64,000 nucleotides of DNA from Branchiostoma floridae (lineage: Eukaryota > Chordata > Leptocardii > Amphioxiformes > Branchiostomatidae). The DNA lies in contig NC_049979.1 in NCBI RefSeq assembly GCF_000003815.2, forward strand, positions 34,942,600-35,006,599. Reading direction: 5' to 3'. The notes under the pieces were generated by a model. That model saw nothing but the letters and a program-made list of their open reading frames with translations, made no database searches and was not told the origin of the DNA. Position numbers and translations under genes: made by a program. Shown one piece after another: positions 34,840 to 48,012 of the stretch; the first letter of the stretch is position 1, and every line of letters starts with the position of its first letter.

Positions 34840-37040
34840 TTATTTGTAAGCATCTATGTGTTTTTGTCATCTTCCCCCCATAAAAACTTTTATAACCCCC
34901 ATAAACCAAGCTGCAAAGCTTGGCCTTTGTTGGGGTCTTGTGTTTTTAGAATGATTTTCTTCAGTGGACACTGGTGACTCTATTGTTACCTGTCAGACAC
35001 AATTTCCTGTACTTGAAAGGTATATGTGGGAATTACCCTCTTCCCAGCCCACTGACCCTGTTATTCACGGATGTCTGCACATGTCCTTTTGGTATCCTCA
35101 GATGTCTACAAATGTACATCCTCCTGTTATCCACAGAAGGCCGTTCATGTACATTCTGGTGTGCACCTGACACCAGAGTGAACATGTTACAATTAAGTTC
35201 AGTCTTCACTGTGTGCAAAAAATAAGATAGAAATGTACAGTCCTGCGCGGAAAACAGAATGGTGTTAATCTTTAGTCTTGTTGGGGAGAAAACAAAAGGA
35301 TTCCGCAATTGTCATATCGTCACATCATTCAATCAAGCAATTGTTTACCGAATCGCATGGATGATTTGTTTTCCACAGAAAACCTTACATTAACCGCGAC
35401 AAATTGTAGATATACAAGCTTTAAGAGGGAAATAGCTCCACCTAAAATCCTGCCTGGTTTCTCGTTACATTTATACCCACATAACTTACACTAAACGCAA
35501 ACTTGTTTATATTGGTGATACCAATATTTCAACTCTAGTTTATTTTTTTTTCATCTTGAGAACCGGGTGACACCTTCAGCAATTTTGGCTTATTTTCAAA
35601 GCAGCAAGGTAACAAAAGATAAATCAAATTCATACGGCAAAATTGAATGACATTCTTTCTGGCATCAATGTTAGTCTGCAGCATTTCATGCTGTACTTCA
35701 AACTTTGCCAGTCACCAATGGATGTTATTAACTCATATAATGGTAAAATGGTACCAGTCAGGTCTTTGTAGTAAGGTGTAGATATGTGTTACCAAACCAA
35801 AGTACCACAACTTGTTGGTGGAAATAAAACAAAAGTGTAGAATGACTCTTTTCTTGTAGTGTATCCGAATATTGTTATTGAGCTGTATTAGATGTGTAAC
35901 AAAAATTAAAAGCTCCATACCATTTGAGGAAGACTTTTGGATGATATTTTGAATTGCTCACCCTTTGCCGGTCTGACATTTTCAGCACCATTCATGATGT
36001 CGACAAGTGTGCTTGCCATTGACTGCCCCCACCCCCCACTCCACACCATTGTGAAGTTTATTTATTTATCTCTGTTTTCTTTATACAGGGTTGACCGCAC
36101 TCATCGCCTATAGCTAGGCATGCCTGAAACAGAATAACATAAACAAAGAGATAAGTCAGAATGAAATATGTATCAAAGAAAAGGAAAAATGTGGCAAACA
36201 ATTGAGCTTTATTGATTGATGACCATCTTTATAGCAGTTATAATTTAATGTTAGGCCACACCAATTTAATTTGTTGCTTCTCGGATTTTTTCAGAAAAAT
36301 ATTGGAGCGGTTGGTCGAAAAAAAAATAATAAAAAAATTTGCAAAAAGTCGGGTGAACATATGAGGCTTATATAACAAAAAACAAGGTTAGTAGTCACGT
36401 TTTCAGCTTTTCATCGCATGACTTATCCAATGAATTTCTTTGATTTGGTACCACTGTTCTGAATACAGGGAATTGTTTTTATACTAAACTTATGTGTGTT
36501 GAAGAAATGCAAGAAGCTTATTGGTTGTTTTCATGTGACTAAAAAGAAGCTCTCTGGTTGGTTTATCAGCAGTATGTGCCCCTGGAGTGTTTTTTTTTAT
36601 ATAGGTCTGCAACAGCTTTTAAACCTATATTATTTTTATTGGGACTAAATTTTTTTCCCAAATCGGAAAAAAATGTGTCGGGAAATCCTATAAGCAACAA
36701 ATAAAATTGCCGTGGCCCTAGTAGTGTCTTCCAAGTGGCCGGCTTTTTGTATATCCTGACTAAACTATATTTCATTGGCTTGACTCCCTTAGAACTTGGC
36801 CAACACTTCAGGAAAATTTTGGCCACAGGAGAATATTCAACTTCCTACATGTAGTTGTGTTGATTTATTATGTAAACATGAAATTATGATTTTCAACTGA
36901 GAACTTTTACATTGTGCTTGAGGTGGTAATAAGTTGTTTCCATATAATTAATGTTTCCATGGTAATAGGGAATCCTGAGCTCCTATTGGGCGATGTTTAT
37001 AGTGATAAAGGATCCTGAGCTCCTATCGGTGTGACATAAC
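34840..37040. other. B/C spacer, no gene seen
   Basis: It contains a repeat with AAGCTGCAAAGCTTGGCC at about 34,909, then the segment 35,545-36,035 duplicated from the A/B spacer (15,105-15,640). AT-rich repeats follow (CCTGAGCTCCTAT twice at about 36,974 and 37,014). All open frames are short and without recognisable domains. Confidence 0.5.
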
Positions 37041-37316
37041 CAAACTAAACAAGCGTGACCTATAGAAATATCTACATTGAGCTCTCGAGAGACTCTTCAA
37101 ATTTCGACAAATCTATCGGATCTACTTCTACAATTCTGACTTTTACAACTCTAGGAAAGGAAATGGTCAGCACTGTTGCTGTCGGCGAGAAATATTAAAT
37201 GTTGAAAAGTTTTTTATCGGAGAATTTGAGAATCATTGAAATATTTCTAAGTTGCTGGCTATAGTTTTTCGATCGTTACAACTATGAAGTGTTTTCCCAA
37301 GAAGAAATGCCAGTGG

Positions 37317-40300
37317 TTACTTCTTCGCCTTAGCCTTAGTTGTAGTCTTCTTAGTTGTACCCCAGTCTATCTGTGTACAGGCCAAGTTATGCTTAAACAG
37401 GCTATATTTGTTCTTTAAAGATTTCGTTTCTTCTCCGGGAAATCTAAACCTCGAATAGAGCCTGCTTTCAGGTCCTGTGCGGTTGTGCCCGATGACGTTG
37501 CGACAAGCGGCAGTCCGGAGCCTTCCAAGTGCCGAGAAGAATAGTTCTGTAAAAAAACAGACAAAAATTTGGTCACCGCGAAAACCGCGAACATTCATCC
37601 ACCGCGAACATTTCTGCATTTACAGTATATTGACATTCTCAAACATACCTGCGTGTCCAATTCTAGCTAATGCTGGATCTGGGTCGAATCCGATGGACTT
37701 CATCTCATTTGTTGACGCCATGAAGAAATTCATGCAGATTTCGTTGGCATAACAACCTGAGGAATATCATAACTTTTACGTTAGAGTACGAATATAAGGT
37801 ACAACAAATGTCTTTATGCAAACAGAACGTCGATATAGACATACAAGTATTAAAATTTGCACTGAAAATGTACAAAACATGAATCGATATGTCATTATTT
37901 GATTGCTCTAAGTTGTATGCTAATGGCAGTACTGAATTAATCAAATATGCTCAACTTTTGAGTGCCATTTGAAATGTTTTTGACGTTACTCATTCTATGA
38001 GTCATGTTTTTCTTTTGCCATGTCTAAACTTGAATTAACAAATCCACGTCGACCAAATCATCTAATAGTGTTGTAATATTGAAGGGAATAGAAATTTACG
38101 TCAGTGCTTGCTTTTTGGCTTACTTTTAAAAATTCAGAAAATAATTATTACCAGGGAAACCCGGGATCTCATGAAAGTGGTTGGGTTCATATTGCTGCAG
38201 TAGGCAGATGTGGTCCTCGTCCCCGGTAACATGAAGCGTGCTGGAAAACATCTGCCGGGGCTCCTTCTCGAACGTTGCGCTCACCTTTACGTAAAATTGG
38301 AAAGATGTGTTAGATCTTGCATTTTAGCAGAAAAGCATTAAAACAAATCATATTTTTCTATCAATACTACAACAATGTCAACGTAACAGAAAATAGAAAA
38401 AATTAACTGTTACAACTATTATGTTCCATTTAACAATATACAAAGAGAGCAAGTAGACAAAGCTATATGAGAGACTCAAATGTAGGTTTTTAGACATCAA
38501 ATTTCCACGTCATAAAACATAAGTTGATTCACCAGATGAAAATTTGTCTTGTCCAACAGTGATACAAACATGTCCAGTCTTGTGTCATTCCTGATGTAGT
38601 GGTCATCGTCGGTATACAGAAAGTATTCCGTTGACACCTGTGATAGCCCCAAATTTCTACCGGCGAAGTAACCCTGGAATTCGAATAGAAAATATGCTTC
38701 ACAGTTGGTTCATTACCTTTGGCAAGATGGTAAATTTATCGGTAGGGTTTCGTTGAAACAGTGCTTGAGTGTTGTAATGTTTGTGGTTTAGCAGGAACAC
38801 TACCAAAAATGATTTTTTTGTCTTATTTTGCTTACCTCATGGACAATTCTTATATGAAGAAAAATATTCTTGCAGGAAGAAAATGTAGAAAAAGAAATTC
38901 AAGCAAAACGAGATACCACACAAACTTTTCTAGAGATTTAAGAAAGATCTTCTTTTTTCTTATAATGCAAGAAAAAAAATCTAAAAGTTCTTGTTTTTTC
39001 TTAACCAAATTTAACTCTTAAGAAATGCAAGAATTTTTTTTCCTGGAAAATAAATTTTCTATGAGGAAGCAAAACAAGATACAGAAGAAAAGGCATTTTT
39101 GGAAATACAAGAAAACAAATCTCAAATAGTCTCCATAACCTGAACATGCAAACATTTTTTAAAGATTTCTTTGGGACAGAATAATCTTCGTGCTGGAAGA
39201 AAAATTTTCACTGAGGAAGCAAAACAAGATTAACAAGAAAAGGCATTTTTGGTAGTGAAGAAGCTACCGACAGATTGTTATGAAATTCGGTATGTGAGCA
39301 GGTGTCAACAAAATTGGCCTCCTAGATCCTAGTGGACTTCCATGGCACAACAATGGAAATTTGGGTACATTTTCATCTCATGTTCTAAACATGCAGTGAC
39401 CTCGATTTTTGAGCAAAAAGGTAGCTTTTGACCCAAGGAATATTTGTGTGAAATTATGTATAAGCACAGTTGTGAGTGCGCATGCGTCGTCCTGATGCAT
39501 AATGGTCATAGGAGCAAGTTTTATCAGTCCTTTGCCTTTGCCTTGTACTGGTCACGTTGATTTTAATTTCGTCTTAGGCGCATTAACCTGACCTGTAAAC
39601 CAGTAATCCCTATACAGTGGCTTTTTGTCGAATTTTACGGAAATGACGCACCGTCTTTTCTGGCATCCGGAAATGATCGACGTTAGGTGCTTGAACACTG
39701 GTGAAGAGCTCGCCGGGGGTGTCGTCTGCGATGACCATTCTCGTCCCTGGGTAGTGCTCTTGAAAAGAGGCGATGAGCCGCTTGAGATTGCTGTACCGGT
39801 AGAAGGTCTTTACCACCACAGTCACTCTGTCTTGGAACGTTCCTGAAATTGTAAGAAAAAACAATAGAATACAAAGTTTTCCTGGAACATTTATATTTTT
39901 TACCGTTAATACATTTTAAAGAGTCGATCAGAACACACACTGCATTTAGTGACTGTTGCATAAAAACACAAACGCCGAAAAAGAAAAAAATATAAGAATT
40001 ATATATATGCATATGCTTACCTCCTTTTTGATCATATAGCCAGGGCAACTGTACCTGCTGGATGTGTACTGGTATAGTTGCAGTGAGACCAGCATATTGA
40101 AGCCGCACTACAAAGGAGACGAAGTCTAACATTACTAAAATCGCCTTTTTAACTCTGGAGTCTATCTACTATATTGGCACGAGCGTACAGTACCTGTGAC
40201 CTATCCAAGCGCCAGTTGACTAAGACAAAATCCTGAGCTGCAACATAAATGAACACTGATAACAACGAGTTTAAAGTGGCCGATTGTTCTCCCATTCTTT

Positions 40301-43300
40301 ATAACGTGCCATTCCTCGACAGGGAATGTGTTGGTACGAAATCCAACATGATCAATGGCTCCGTTCTTTCGGTGTTGCCAAAAATGTTGTCTTGTTTATT
40401 CTTAGCTAACGTAGTTAGTACTAGGGCTGGGTACCGGTACAGAAAATTCAGGTCCAGGTCCGGTTCAGGTCCAAAGGATCAGGTCCAGGTCCGGACCTGA
40501 ACCTGGACCTGATTCAGTATGACTCATACCAATGGTCCATTTCACAACAAAAAAAATCTGTTTGGTGGAGTATTAGACCTAGTCTCCAAGCAGACCCAAC
40601 GGTGCCTTAGAGATAGTATCAAAGCTGGCCAGGGACTTAGTACGGCACCAAGGTGCCCGTTTGACTCCCTTAGCCGGCTATCTCCCTTTGGCCGGCTATA
40701 TTCCTTTGCCAGCTTTAATATATTATCTCTAAGGCACCGATGGGTCTGCTTGGAGACTATATTAGACCTACACTGGCGTTTTAAAATCCTACAACGCTAA
40801 CTGCACCTGTACGATTGGCTGTAAAACTTGGTAGAAATTACTATAAACTCTACTCTACTTCACTCTTGTTATTTTCTTCCACCTGCAAGCGCCAAAAGGT
40901 GTGAATGTCTGATAAAATAATATGTTAATTTTCTAATCGGTCCAACATCCGGTCCACCGAATTTTTTCAGGTCCGGTTTTTCTGGACCGGTCCAATAAGA
41001 AAAACCGGTTTTGTACCGGTACGCTGTACCGATACCCAGCCCTAGTTAGTACTACTATAAAATTCATACCTCAAGGTCATGATGACCACACCCCCTCCAA
41101 TCTTGCAGCTCTAGTGCTCTTATTACGTTACCTAATTACATATTTGTAATTTATGCTATTTAGATGACGTGATTGAACAACATCCAAGATGGTGGGTCAT
41201 TTCATTAGCGACGGTAAAATCAGGTTACCCAGATTCGTCAACATCTTTTATTAAAAAGATTTGTCGACGGAATTTGGGTAAAAATTACCCGTCATTATAC
41301 GTCGTAACGTTACAATAGATAAGATAAAACGTTACAATTACATAATCCTATACGGATTTGATGATCGTAACCCAAGTCATTTTGAAATTATAGGGGGCCA
41401 ACCCCTGGACACAGAAAGGCTCCAAAACTTGTCAAAGGCCTTGTCTCGATAGGGTTACGTTACCTAAGTCGAATGTGTTCGCATCATATAGAGTGCTACG
41501 ATACACGATGTACTGCAGTTGTCTGTTCAACAGAGTTGGGTTGGTCGTGCGGATGGTCAACTGCTCGGTCCCTTCACCCTCCGCAGCTACATCGTCCACA
41601 CTGCTAGCGAGGTCGAAAACACCCTTCTCTGCACTTAGACGTACCTAGAACAGTAAAGAAATAACATTTTCACGTCACGTCACAGGGACAACAACGCTGA
41701 GGCGAACTGAGCTACCACTATGAATTTCAAACATTTTCGGACATCTACAGATATTCTAATCCCTAGGAATATGCATATCCCAAGGAAGAGAGTACAGGAA
41801 TAATACGGTACATGAAAACTTATCTTATTTGATATGATATATCTTATCTATAGTATCTTATTTATAGCTCCAGACAGGAAAGTGAGTGAGTGAGTGAGTG
41901 AGTGAGTGAGTGAGTGAGTGAGTGAGTGAGAGAGATATATCTTATAAAATCGTATAGTAAAATTATTGAGATACAAACCACTGAAATGCGAATCAAAAGA
42001 CATAGCGGCCATAATCTACCTGCTTCGTTGATGAGGAAAGTGATTATAAAGTTTTGCACTACTTACTTTCTTAACCTCCAAGCTCCATGTGTCAACAACA
42101 GATAGATGACAAACCTCCGAAAGATGTTCATTGTTGTAAGTTGCTGTAATTTTCTAGGACCTAACATGCTAGCATTGTTTCCTTGATAAGCAATTAACCA
42201 ACTGTACCTTTGCTACAAATAAATGCCTGTGTACGAGACCATACCATATATGCATAGCATGTGCCTTGGCCAACATATAACCCATACTCTAAAACTTATT
42301 TGAGCTTCATCATAACATTTCAAGGGAACGGTGAATAGAGATGATCAAGATAAACAGCCTGTGGAATATGAATACGGTATCACATCTACAGACGAAAGTT
42401 ATCGCTTTAGTTATCATGCGCATTTTTTATCTGTTACTTTTTACTGTCCATCTGAAACATGCACAGTGTGTGAATTTTGAGAGATCCACGAACGGATATG
42501 TAGCAACAGTAATCGCCGAGATCGTCACACTTCCGATATACATATGTTCAGGACGTTCTTCAGAAGGCCTCAAGAACATATTTTAGTGTGAAAGTTTGAA
42601 ACTTACCGTTAGCTGTGTTTGATCTTGGACGACACTGGCATCGAACCAATCTATGCGAACTCCTGTATACATAAGAGAAGATGAGGAGAGCAAATTTTGG
42701 TTTGGTTTGTTTTGTATCTTTGGCTGTTTTTATATCTTACATCTTGTGGATGAGAAATAATGGTTGAATCTTTGTGCGATCCACTTATTTGCTTGAAATA
42801 CCATTTCTAAGATTTGTCGCACTAAGACCCATATAGCTCTTGGAATTTTTTTCTGCCACATACAACTAACGTTGAAACGTTGGGACTTAACATACACAAA
42901 AAAACACAGACAAATCTAAAAATACATTGTGTGATGAATGTAGCTTTTTCAATAGATTTTATCAAACATTGAGTTCCTATAAATGCTAAGCTTAACCAAA
43001 TCACAGTATTCTTAGATTAGCATCACAACTCATCTGTGTGTATAGTTCACTAAAGAGAACAGAAGAAGAATACATAGGGACCTGTCGATACAATTAAAAA
43101 CGTTGGGTTACGGTCTATTGAAATGCAAATCAAGGACACCAACATGGTGGTCAGCACCTACCACCTTTATTGGTATGAGAATGCTGTATGTAAGCTCCAT
43201 ACCTTTTAACCTGACCGTCTTCAAGGGCCTGCAGTAGACACCGTGAGCCGGGTAGCTGATCGGTGAAGACCCTTCCACTTGGTTGTGAACATCCCTTAGG

Positions 43301-46242
43301 TCAATACGCCTAAGGGAACGAGTAGAATTTTATGTATGTTAGGAGCTAGATCAAGAACATTTGTACATGTACATTTGATCAGAAGTTGAATAAGAATAAT
43401 ATTATAGTTCACTTCATAATGTAGCGTACGTTGAACATAGCTAAAATTGTGACAACCATGTGACTGAACGTCATGACCCGAAAGTCTACAAGCATTTATG
43501 TGATAGGCAATACATAGATCCACATTTGATTACAACTTGAATTAGAAATATATTTTACCTCGTCACGTAGCGTACTTTGAACATGACTAAAGTTCACAAT
43601 TTTCGTCAAGCACAAAAAGTGGCCTACTTTAAGGGACAGTCGCGTGACAATCAAACAAGAAACCAAATTTTGCAACAATGCATTTGATTGACATTCTAAT
43701 GATTCATATACGGTACAAATTTCAATCCAAAAAAAATACCAGAGCGGCACTTATAGCGTTACAAAGTTAAGCCAAAAATTAATTTTTTTTAAGCTTGAAA
43801 CATCGTATTGTGTTCAGGCTGCCCAAGAAAAAAAATGTTCTTCTTTAGAAATTTCACAATGATTTTCAAACAAAGCCAAAATGTTGGTCTATTTAGATCT
43901 TGTTTTGTTTTGATGATAGATTTAAAGGTTTCGCCGGGACAGTGCCGTAAAATATGCTGATTTTCGTGTTTTTGAGATGCAAAAATTTGGGAAAATTGCC
44001 AGAAAACTTGATTTGCCCGTTACCATGGCAACAATGAGTTTTGATCTAAAAGAAAGCTATTTTGAGGGGTTGTGGACCAAGTACTATCACTGTGCAAAAT
44101 ATGAGCCAAATCTATTGTTCACCCCTGCAGCCATTGTTTGATCCTTACAGACATTTGCTCTTAGCACATTAAACACTCTATTCTGTACTACTTGCAGTTT
44201 TCGAATCTGACATGTTGGCCACATTATTTAAGACTGATCATAGAAATTGTTGCCTCACTTATTTAAGAATTGAGAAATTCGATACCAAATTTGCATCATG
44301 TTAAATGATGTGAATTTTACCCTTGTGACATTTCGTGGCTATGTTAAGTTGGACATTATCAGACATAAGTCATGCAAATAAGGGTTTCATGTACATAATT
44401 TATGAGAAAATGCTACATCTACGTAAGTTATGAGAAATTGTACAACAGCTTTCTTTGGTAAGACTTTCGTACAGACTATTTTTATTTATCCAGAGAGGAT
44501 GAAATAAGTAAAGCAGATGACATGATGAGGATTTTATCATAAATGAGCAACATTTATAATAAATGGGTCACTTGTCGTTCATAAGAAACCACCCTTTTTT
44601 AAAGCAGTATCTGAAATATTCATCGCGTAAAACGATCTTCATCGATAGGACAGGAATAGTGAAACACATCAACAATCTATAATACTTATGAACAATAAAT
44701 CCAACATACCTTTTTCCATTTATAATTGGATTATTTAATCCCCCCCCCCCCAGACTAATATAAGATATTACAAGAAGACACTCACCGTTTTTCAAATCTT
44801 TCCAAACTTTCTGCCATTTCTTTCTGCTTATTTGCCAGTTCCCATGGAGACAAGTAGTGTGATGGTCTCTGCCCGTCACAATTACAGGGTGTCTCTCTAT
44901 ACGTATTGGGAGCAAAACATTTTAGACTCTAGGACGCACCAATTTGACTTTGATGGCCTTGGATTTATTTCTTTCAAGTAAATGAATGAATGAAGAAATT
45001 TGGTGGGCAAACTATATAAGAAACAGGCACCCTAGAACCAAATTCTATAACGGGACTTACGGGAGCCAAAAAAATATATTTTCCCGTAGTCGACCCAGCT
45101 GTAGGCCACGCTTATCTCTTGCGACGACCATTTCACAGCCAGTAACTTTACATGGCAACATATCCCGCTCTTAGCCAACGCCGCGAAGAAGCCATAGGTT
45201 TAGATCGTGCCGCAAACTGAACAAAATAACACCTGTTATTCTGTTTCGTTATGTATTTGTCTCTATTGCCTCAAAATCGTAAGTTATGTGTGCTCGCCAC
45301 ACTTACGTGTCTATACCTAGTATTTCTACAGTTACCACCACTGCAAGTACGGGGCCCGGGCGTGGGTTTGCTTACGTCAGGAGGACGCTGTGAAGGAGCA
45401 TGACAACATGTGATTAACTCCCGACCTTCTTACAACCGAGTTTCGGAATGCCTTCGGGCCTTTTCCCAACCACCACGACACACATAGGCCTTCTCAACCG
45501 AATTGCTCCAAAGTACCTAATAATGAAGACGTCAATAGCAAATTTAAACAAAAACCCTGGAGTTACTTACTCTTCTGTCGGAATGTCTACCTCTTCCCGA
45601 CGCAGGTAGCGTAGGATGGTTTTGACTTCGTACCCCGACGGAGCTTGTACAGCACCCGGGTCACTTTTAGCTACTGAGTCGGCTGTCAGGTTGAACTTGA
45701 ACAAATAGTTGCCACAAAGGCTGTATGTGTGGCGGTGTGCAACAAAGTTAAAATGAATGGTAGATGAATAAATGAATAATTAATGAATACCGTCATTGTA
45801 ACTGTGTGTAGTAGAAATCGTTTTGAACTAGATCTATATAGTGTCCGCAGAAAATAACGTGCAAATGTGTGTGATAAGTCAGAAAAACACCTGGTTATGT
45901 AGTTTTCTTGAATATCTTAAAGCAAAATTAACGAACAATTGAATAATACGTAAATGTTTAAAATTGTCAGCAAGGTAAGACAATTGGCAGAGCATATCGG
46001 GATAAATCCATATTTGATTAGTACAAAAGGCACTATTCTTATTGACCAACCGTATTTGAGTAGTCAGGAAAATAGACATCTCGTTTGTAACGCTCCATCA
46101 CACCACGAAACTAATTTTACTTAGGCTTTGTAGTTAAGCATACAAAATACATTTGCAAGAAGGGGAGGGTGCACGACACTTACCAGCCAACGAAAAATAG
46201 AAGAACGCTTCGGAAAAGCCGTGATATTTGATCTGGACTCAT
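37317..46242 (-). CDS. B4GALNT1-like: Gene C: beta-1,4-N-acetylgalactosaminyltransferase (B4GALNT1/2-like, GT12), complete, 517 aa
   Basis: Coding exons: 46,242-46,184; 45,720-45,571; 44,896-44,786; 43,309-43,203; 42,662-42,607; 41,644-41,464; 40,107-40,021; 39,842-39,652; 38,673-38,533; 38,284-38,152; 37,756-37,649; 37,546-37,317 (TAA). They total 1,554 bp, in frame, with all borders AG/GT. The anchor is the same as in gene B (MSPDQISRLFRSVLLFFVG). Visible family marks are the LNRQLQYIVY block, VTVVVKTFYRYSNLKRL, MVIADDT, GYFAGRNLGLSQVSTEYF, the DXD motif YTDDD, HICLLQQ, GFPGC and NFFMAST. Exon 11 is one codon longer than in B. It is predicted to act in the Golgi as a GalNAc transferase. Introns carry private insertions: a MITE in intron 9, a hAT with nested foldback in intron 7, and a transposon fragment filling half of the 102-bp last intron. 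It is the closest paralogue of gene B. Confidence 0.9.
37574..37627. mobile_element. Fragment of TACTGTAAATGCA foldback family in intron 12 of gene C
   Basis: The plus strand reads CACCGCGAAAACCGCGAACA and ends TGCATTTACAGTA. The same end closes the element at 57,893-58,488. It occupies just over half of the 102-bp intron between exons 12 and 13; gene B has a 401-bp intron there. Confidence 0.65.
38798..39257. mobile_element. MITE, second member of the CACTACCAAAAATG family
   Basis: It begins CACTACCAAAAATGATTTTT and ends in the complement of CACTACCAAAAATGCCTTTT. Inner stretches are shared with 6,218-6,663. Gene B reads CAGGAAGAAGG at this point, so the insertion in intron 9 of gene C duplicated two bases (AA). 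Confidence 0.7.
40422..41044. mobile_element. hAT-like non-autonomous transposon in intron 7 of gene C
   Basis: The terminal inverted repeat is TAGGGCTGGGTA(C/T)CGGTAC. The 8-bp duplication is GTTAGTAC (40,414-40,421 and 41,045-41,052). Gene B has the empty site AGTTAGTGCTACTA. The interior has repeated CAGGTCCAGGTCCGG and CCGGTTTT words. It was itself hit by the foldback at 40,580-40,759. A right-end-only relative is at 34,116-34,352. Confidence 0.85.
40580..40759. mobile_element. MULE-like foldback element nested in the hAT
   Basis: The inverted ends are TAGTCTCCAAGCAGACCC and continue to GGTGCCTTAGAGATA. The target duplication is the 9-bp TATTAGACC (40,571-40,579 and 40,760-40,768). The core carries GGCCAGGGA and repeated GCCGGCTA. 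It shares TAGTCTC ends, duplication size and core words with 60,508-60,694. Confidence 0.8.
41881..41933. repeat. (GTGA)n microsatellite
   Basis: About 12 perfect GTGA tetramers, then GAGAGA, in intron 6 of gene C. A shorter impure tract is at 20,037-20,063 near exon 9 of gene B. Confidence 0.95.
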
Positions 46243-47588
46243 GTTGACGATATTCCTGTGTATGGTTAACATCAAAATAAGGAAACAAGGACATTTTGCA
46301 GAAAAGGTAATCTACTACTTTTACTGAAATAATTGGTTAGATTAGGATAAAGCCATAGCAGAGGGTATTGAGGGTTTGGTGCAAAATCGTCAAGATCGCA
46401 TGTTCTTTATGGTCAAATAGTTTATTATTCGGCAGAAGTGAAGAAAAAATACTACTCATCCCAATTCCTCAATCTTAACGATCATTACTGTGATATTTCT
46501 GCAATAAACATATACATTTCTCAATTGACAAAATATTGTCCAGAACCAACATGTATCAGATGTCTAATAGTAAGGATGTTTTTTACATGATGCAGCGACA
46601 AGTGCCTGCTTTTGGAATAGCTTTACAAAAACTAAGGATTCTCTTTATATTAGAAAAATTAAGCAAAAGCTTGTCCATCATGAATACATTTATAGGGAAC
46701 ACCTATGAATTCAACATTCAATATTCCAGATTTGTATGGGCAGCATAACTCAAGAACCTCTAGATGGATTACGATGAGATTTGGTATGTAGGTAAGTGTT
46801 AGGAAGACAAAGGTCAATTTTGGGCCCCCTGGTATGTGACCTTAGTACTGCAGCAGAAACTTTGATTTTGTATCTTTTGAACTGCATGTGCTATGGTCTT
46901 TATTTCTTTTGTGGTAGATAGCTTGTGACGTAAAGAATACGTGGTGTATCTTCGGCCCCCTAGCAGGTTGCTCTAGAACTACAGGGGCTTTTTCGTCAAA
47001 ATCTTCTTAGGAGTGTAACTGAACAAGGGTACGACAGATTTGAATATTTGGTATGTAGGTAGCTTAGACCGAGATGTACATCATTAACTGCAAATCATGC
47101 AAACTGGCACTCAATTTGTATTTGTAATTACGAAAATCTATACTTGTAATGTTTTCCATTATAGGACTCAAACACTTGTAATACATGTAGTTTGCGCCAA
47201 GTTAAACATTATCAGATACCAGTTATGCAAATAAGTCCGTAATTTGCATTATTAATTTAAAAGTGCCAGAATACATCTCGCCCTCCATTGATATGTAAAG
47301 TCCGATATACAAATAAACAAATTTTTCTGAGTGGTAAATGATTGGACAATCAACACTGTGACCAGTGTAAGTTATTGAAAGGTCCCTAGGTGTACATAAC
47401 CAAGCATAAATTATGTACACATGGAAGCCATTTCTATGATCAGACTATTTCATGGAAATATGATGTCTCCAATGATGCCACCTCTTGTTCTCTCTGCAGT
47501 TGTGAATGCTATGATAGTTGGGTATACTATAGTTTTGTGTGAACAAATTCTGAAAATTATTAAGCCATGCACTTTCGGTTACCACCCT

Positions 47589-47870
47589 TAAGTTAAAGTT
47601 GCCCGTACATCAGTAACAGATGCGTAGGGGTAGCGCCCATCTGCATTTCTGTAGCCCTTGGGCCACACATGTGCAAGCCACTACAACAGGAGGCTAGTCC
47701 GCTGGTAGTGATGTGTGTTTAACTCCCATACTCTTTCTCATTAGTGCTGAGTGCTAAGCAGTGAAAGCAGCATGTACCATTTTTCAAGTCTTTGGTATGA
47801 CTCGGCCGGGGATCGAACTCACGACCTACCGAATGCAAGGCGAACACTCTAACCACTAGGCCATTGCACC
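47589..47870 (-). mobile_element. tRNA-derived SINE upstream of gene C, 12-bp duplication
   Basis: It is flanked by GGTTACCACCCT (47,577-47,588 and 47,871-47,882); unit B has one copy at about 27,424. The head on the minus strand reads GGTGCAATGGCCTAGTGGTT (A box) and GTGAGTTCGATCCCC (B box), with TTGCATT in the anticodon-loop position. The 282-bp body includes CTGCTTTCACTGCTTAGCAC. It lies in intron 1 of gene C, between untranslated exon 1 and exon 2. Confidence 0.85.
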
Positions 47871-48012
47871 GGTTACCACCCTACCCAGTACCCACCAATT
47901 ATTATAGTAGACGCAGTTACAGTCACTGTTCCCCACCGGTACCCTGTACACAAGTAAAAATACATATACACAAAGATCAGCCGACGGGATCATGATTCGG
48001 GAAAATACTCAC

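Noticed and set aside
41881..41933. CRISPR-like or regulatory array
   Set aside because: It is a plain GTGA microsatellite in a eukaryotic intron.
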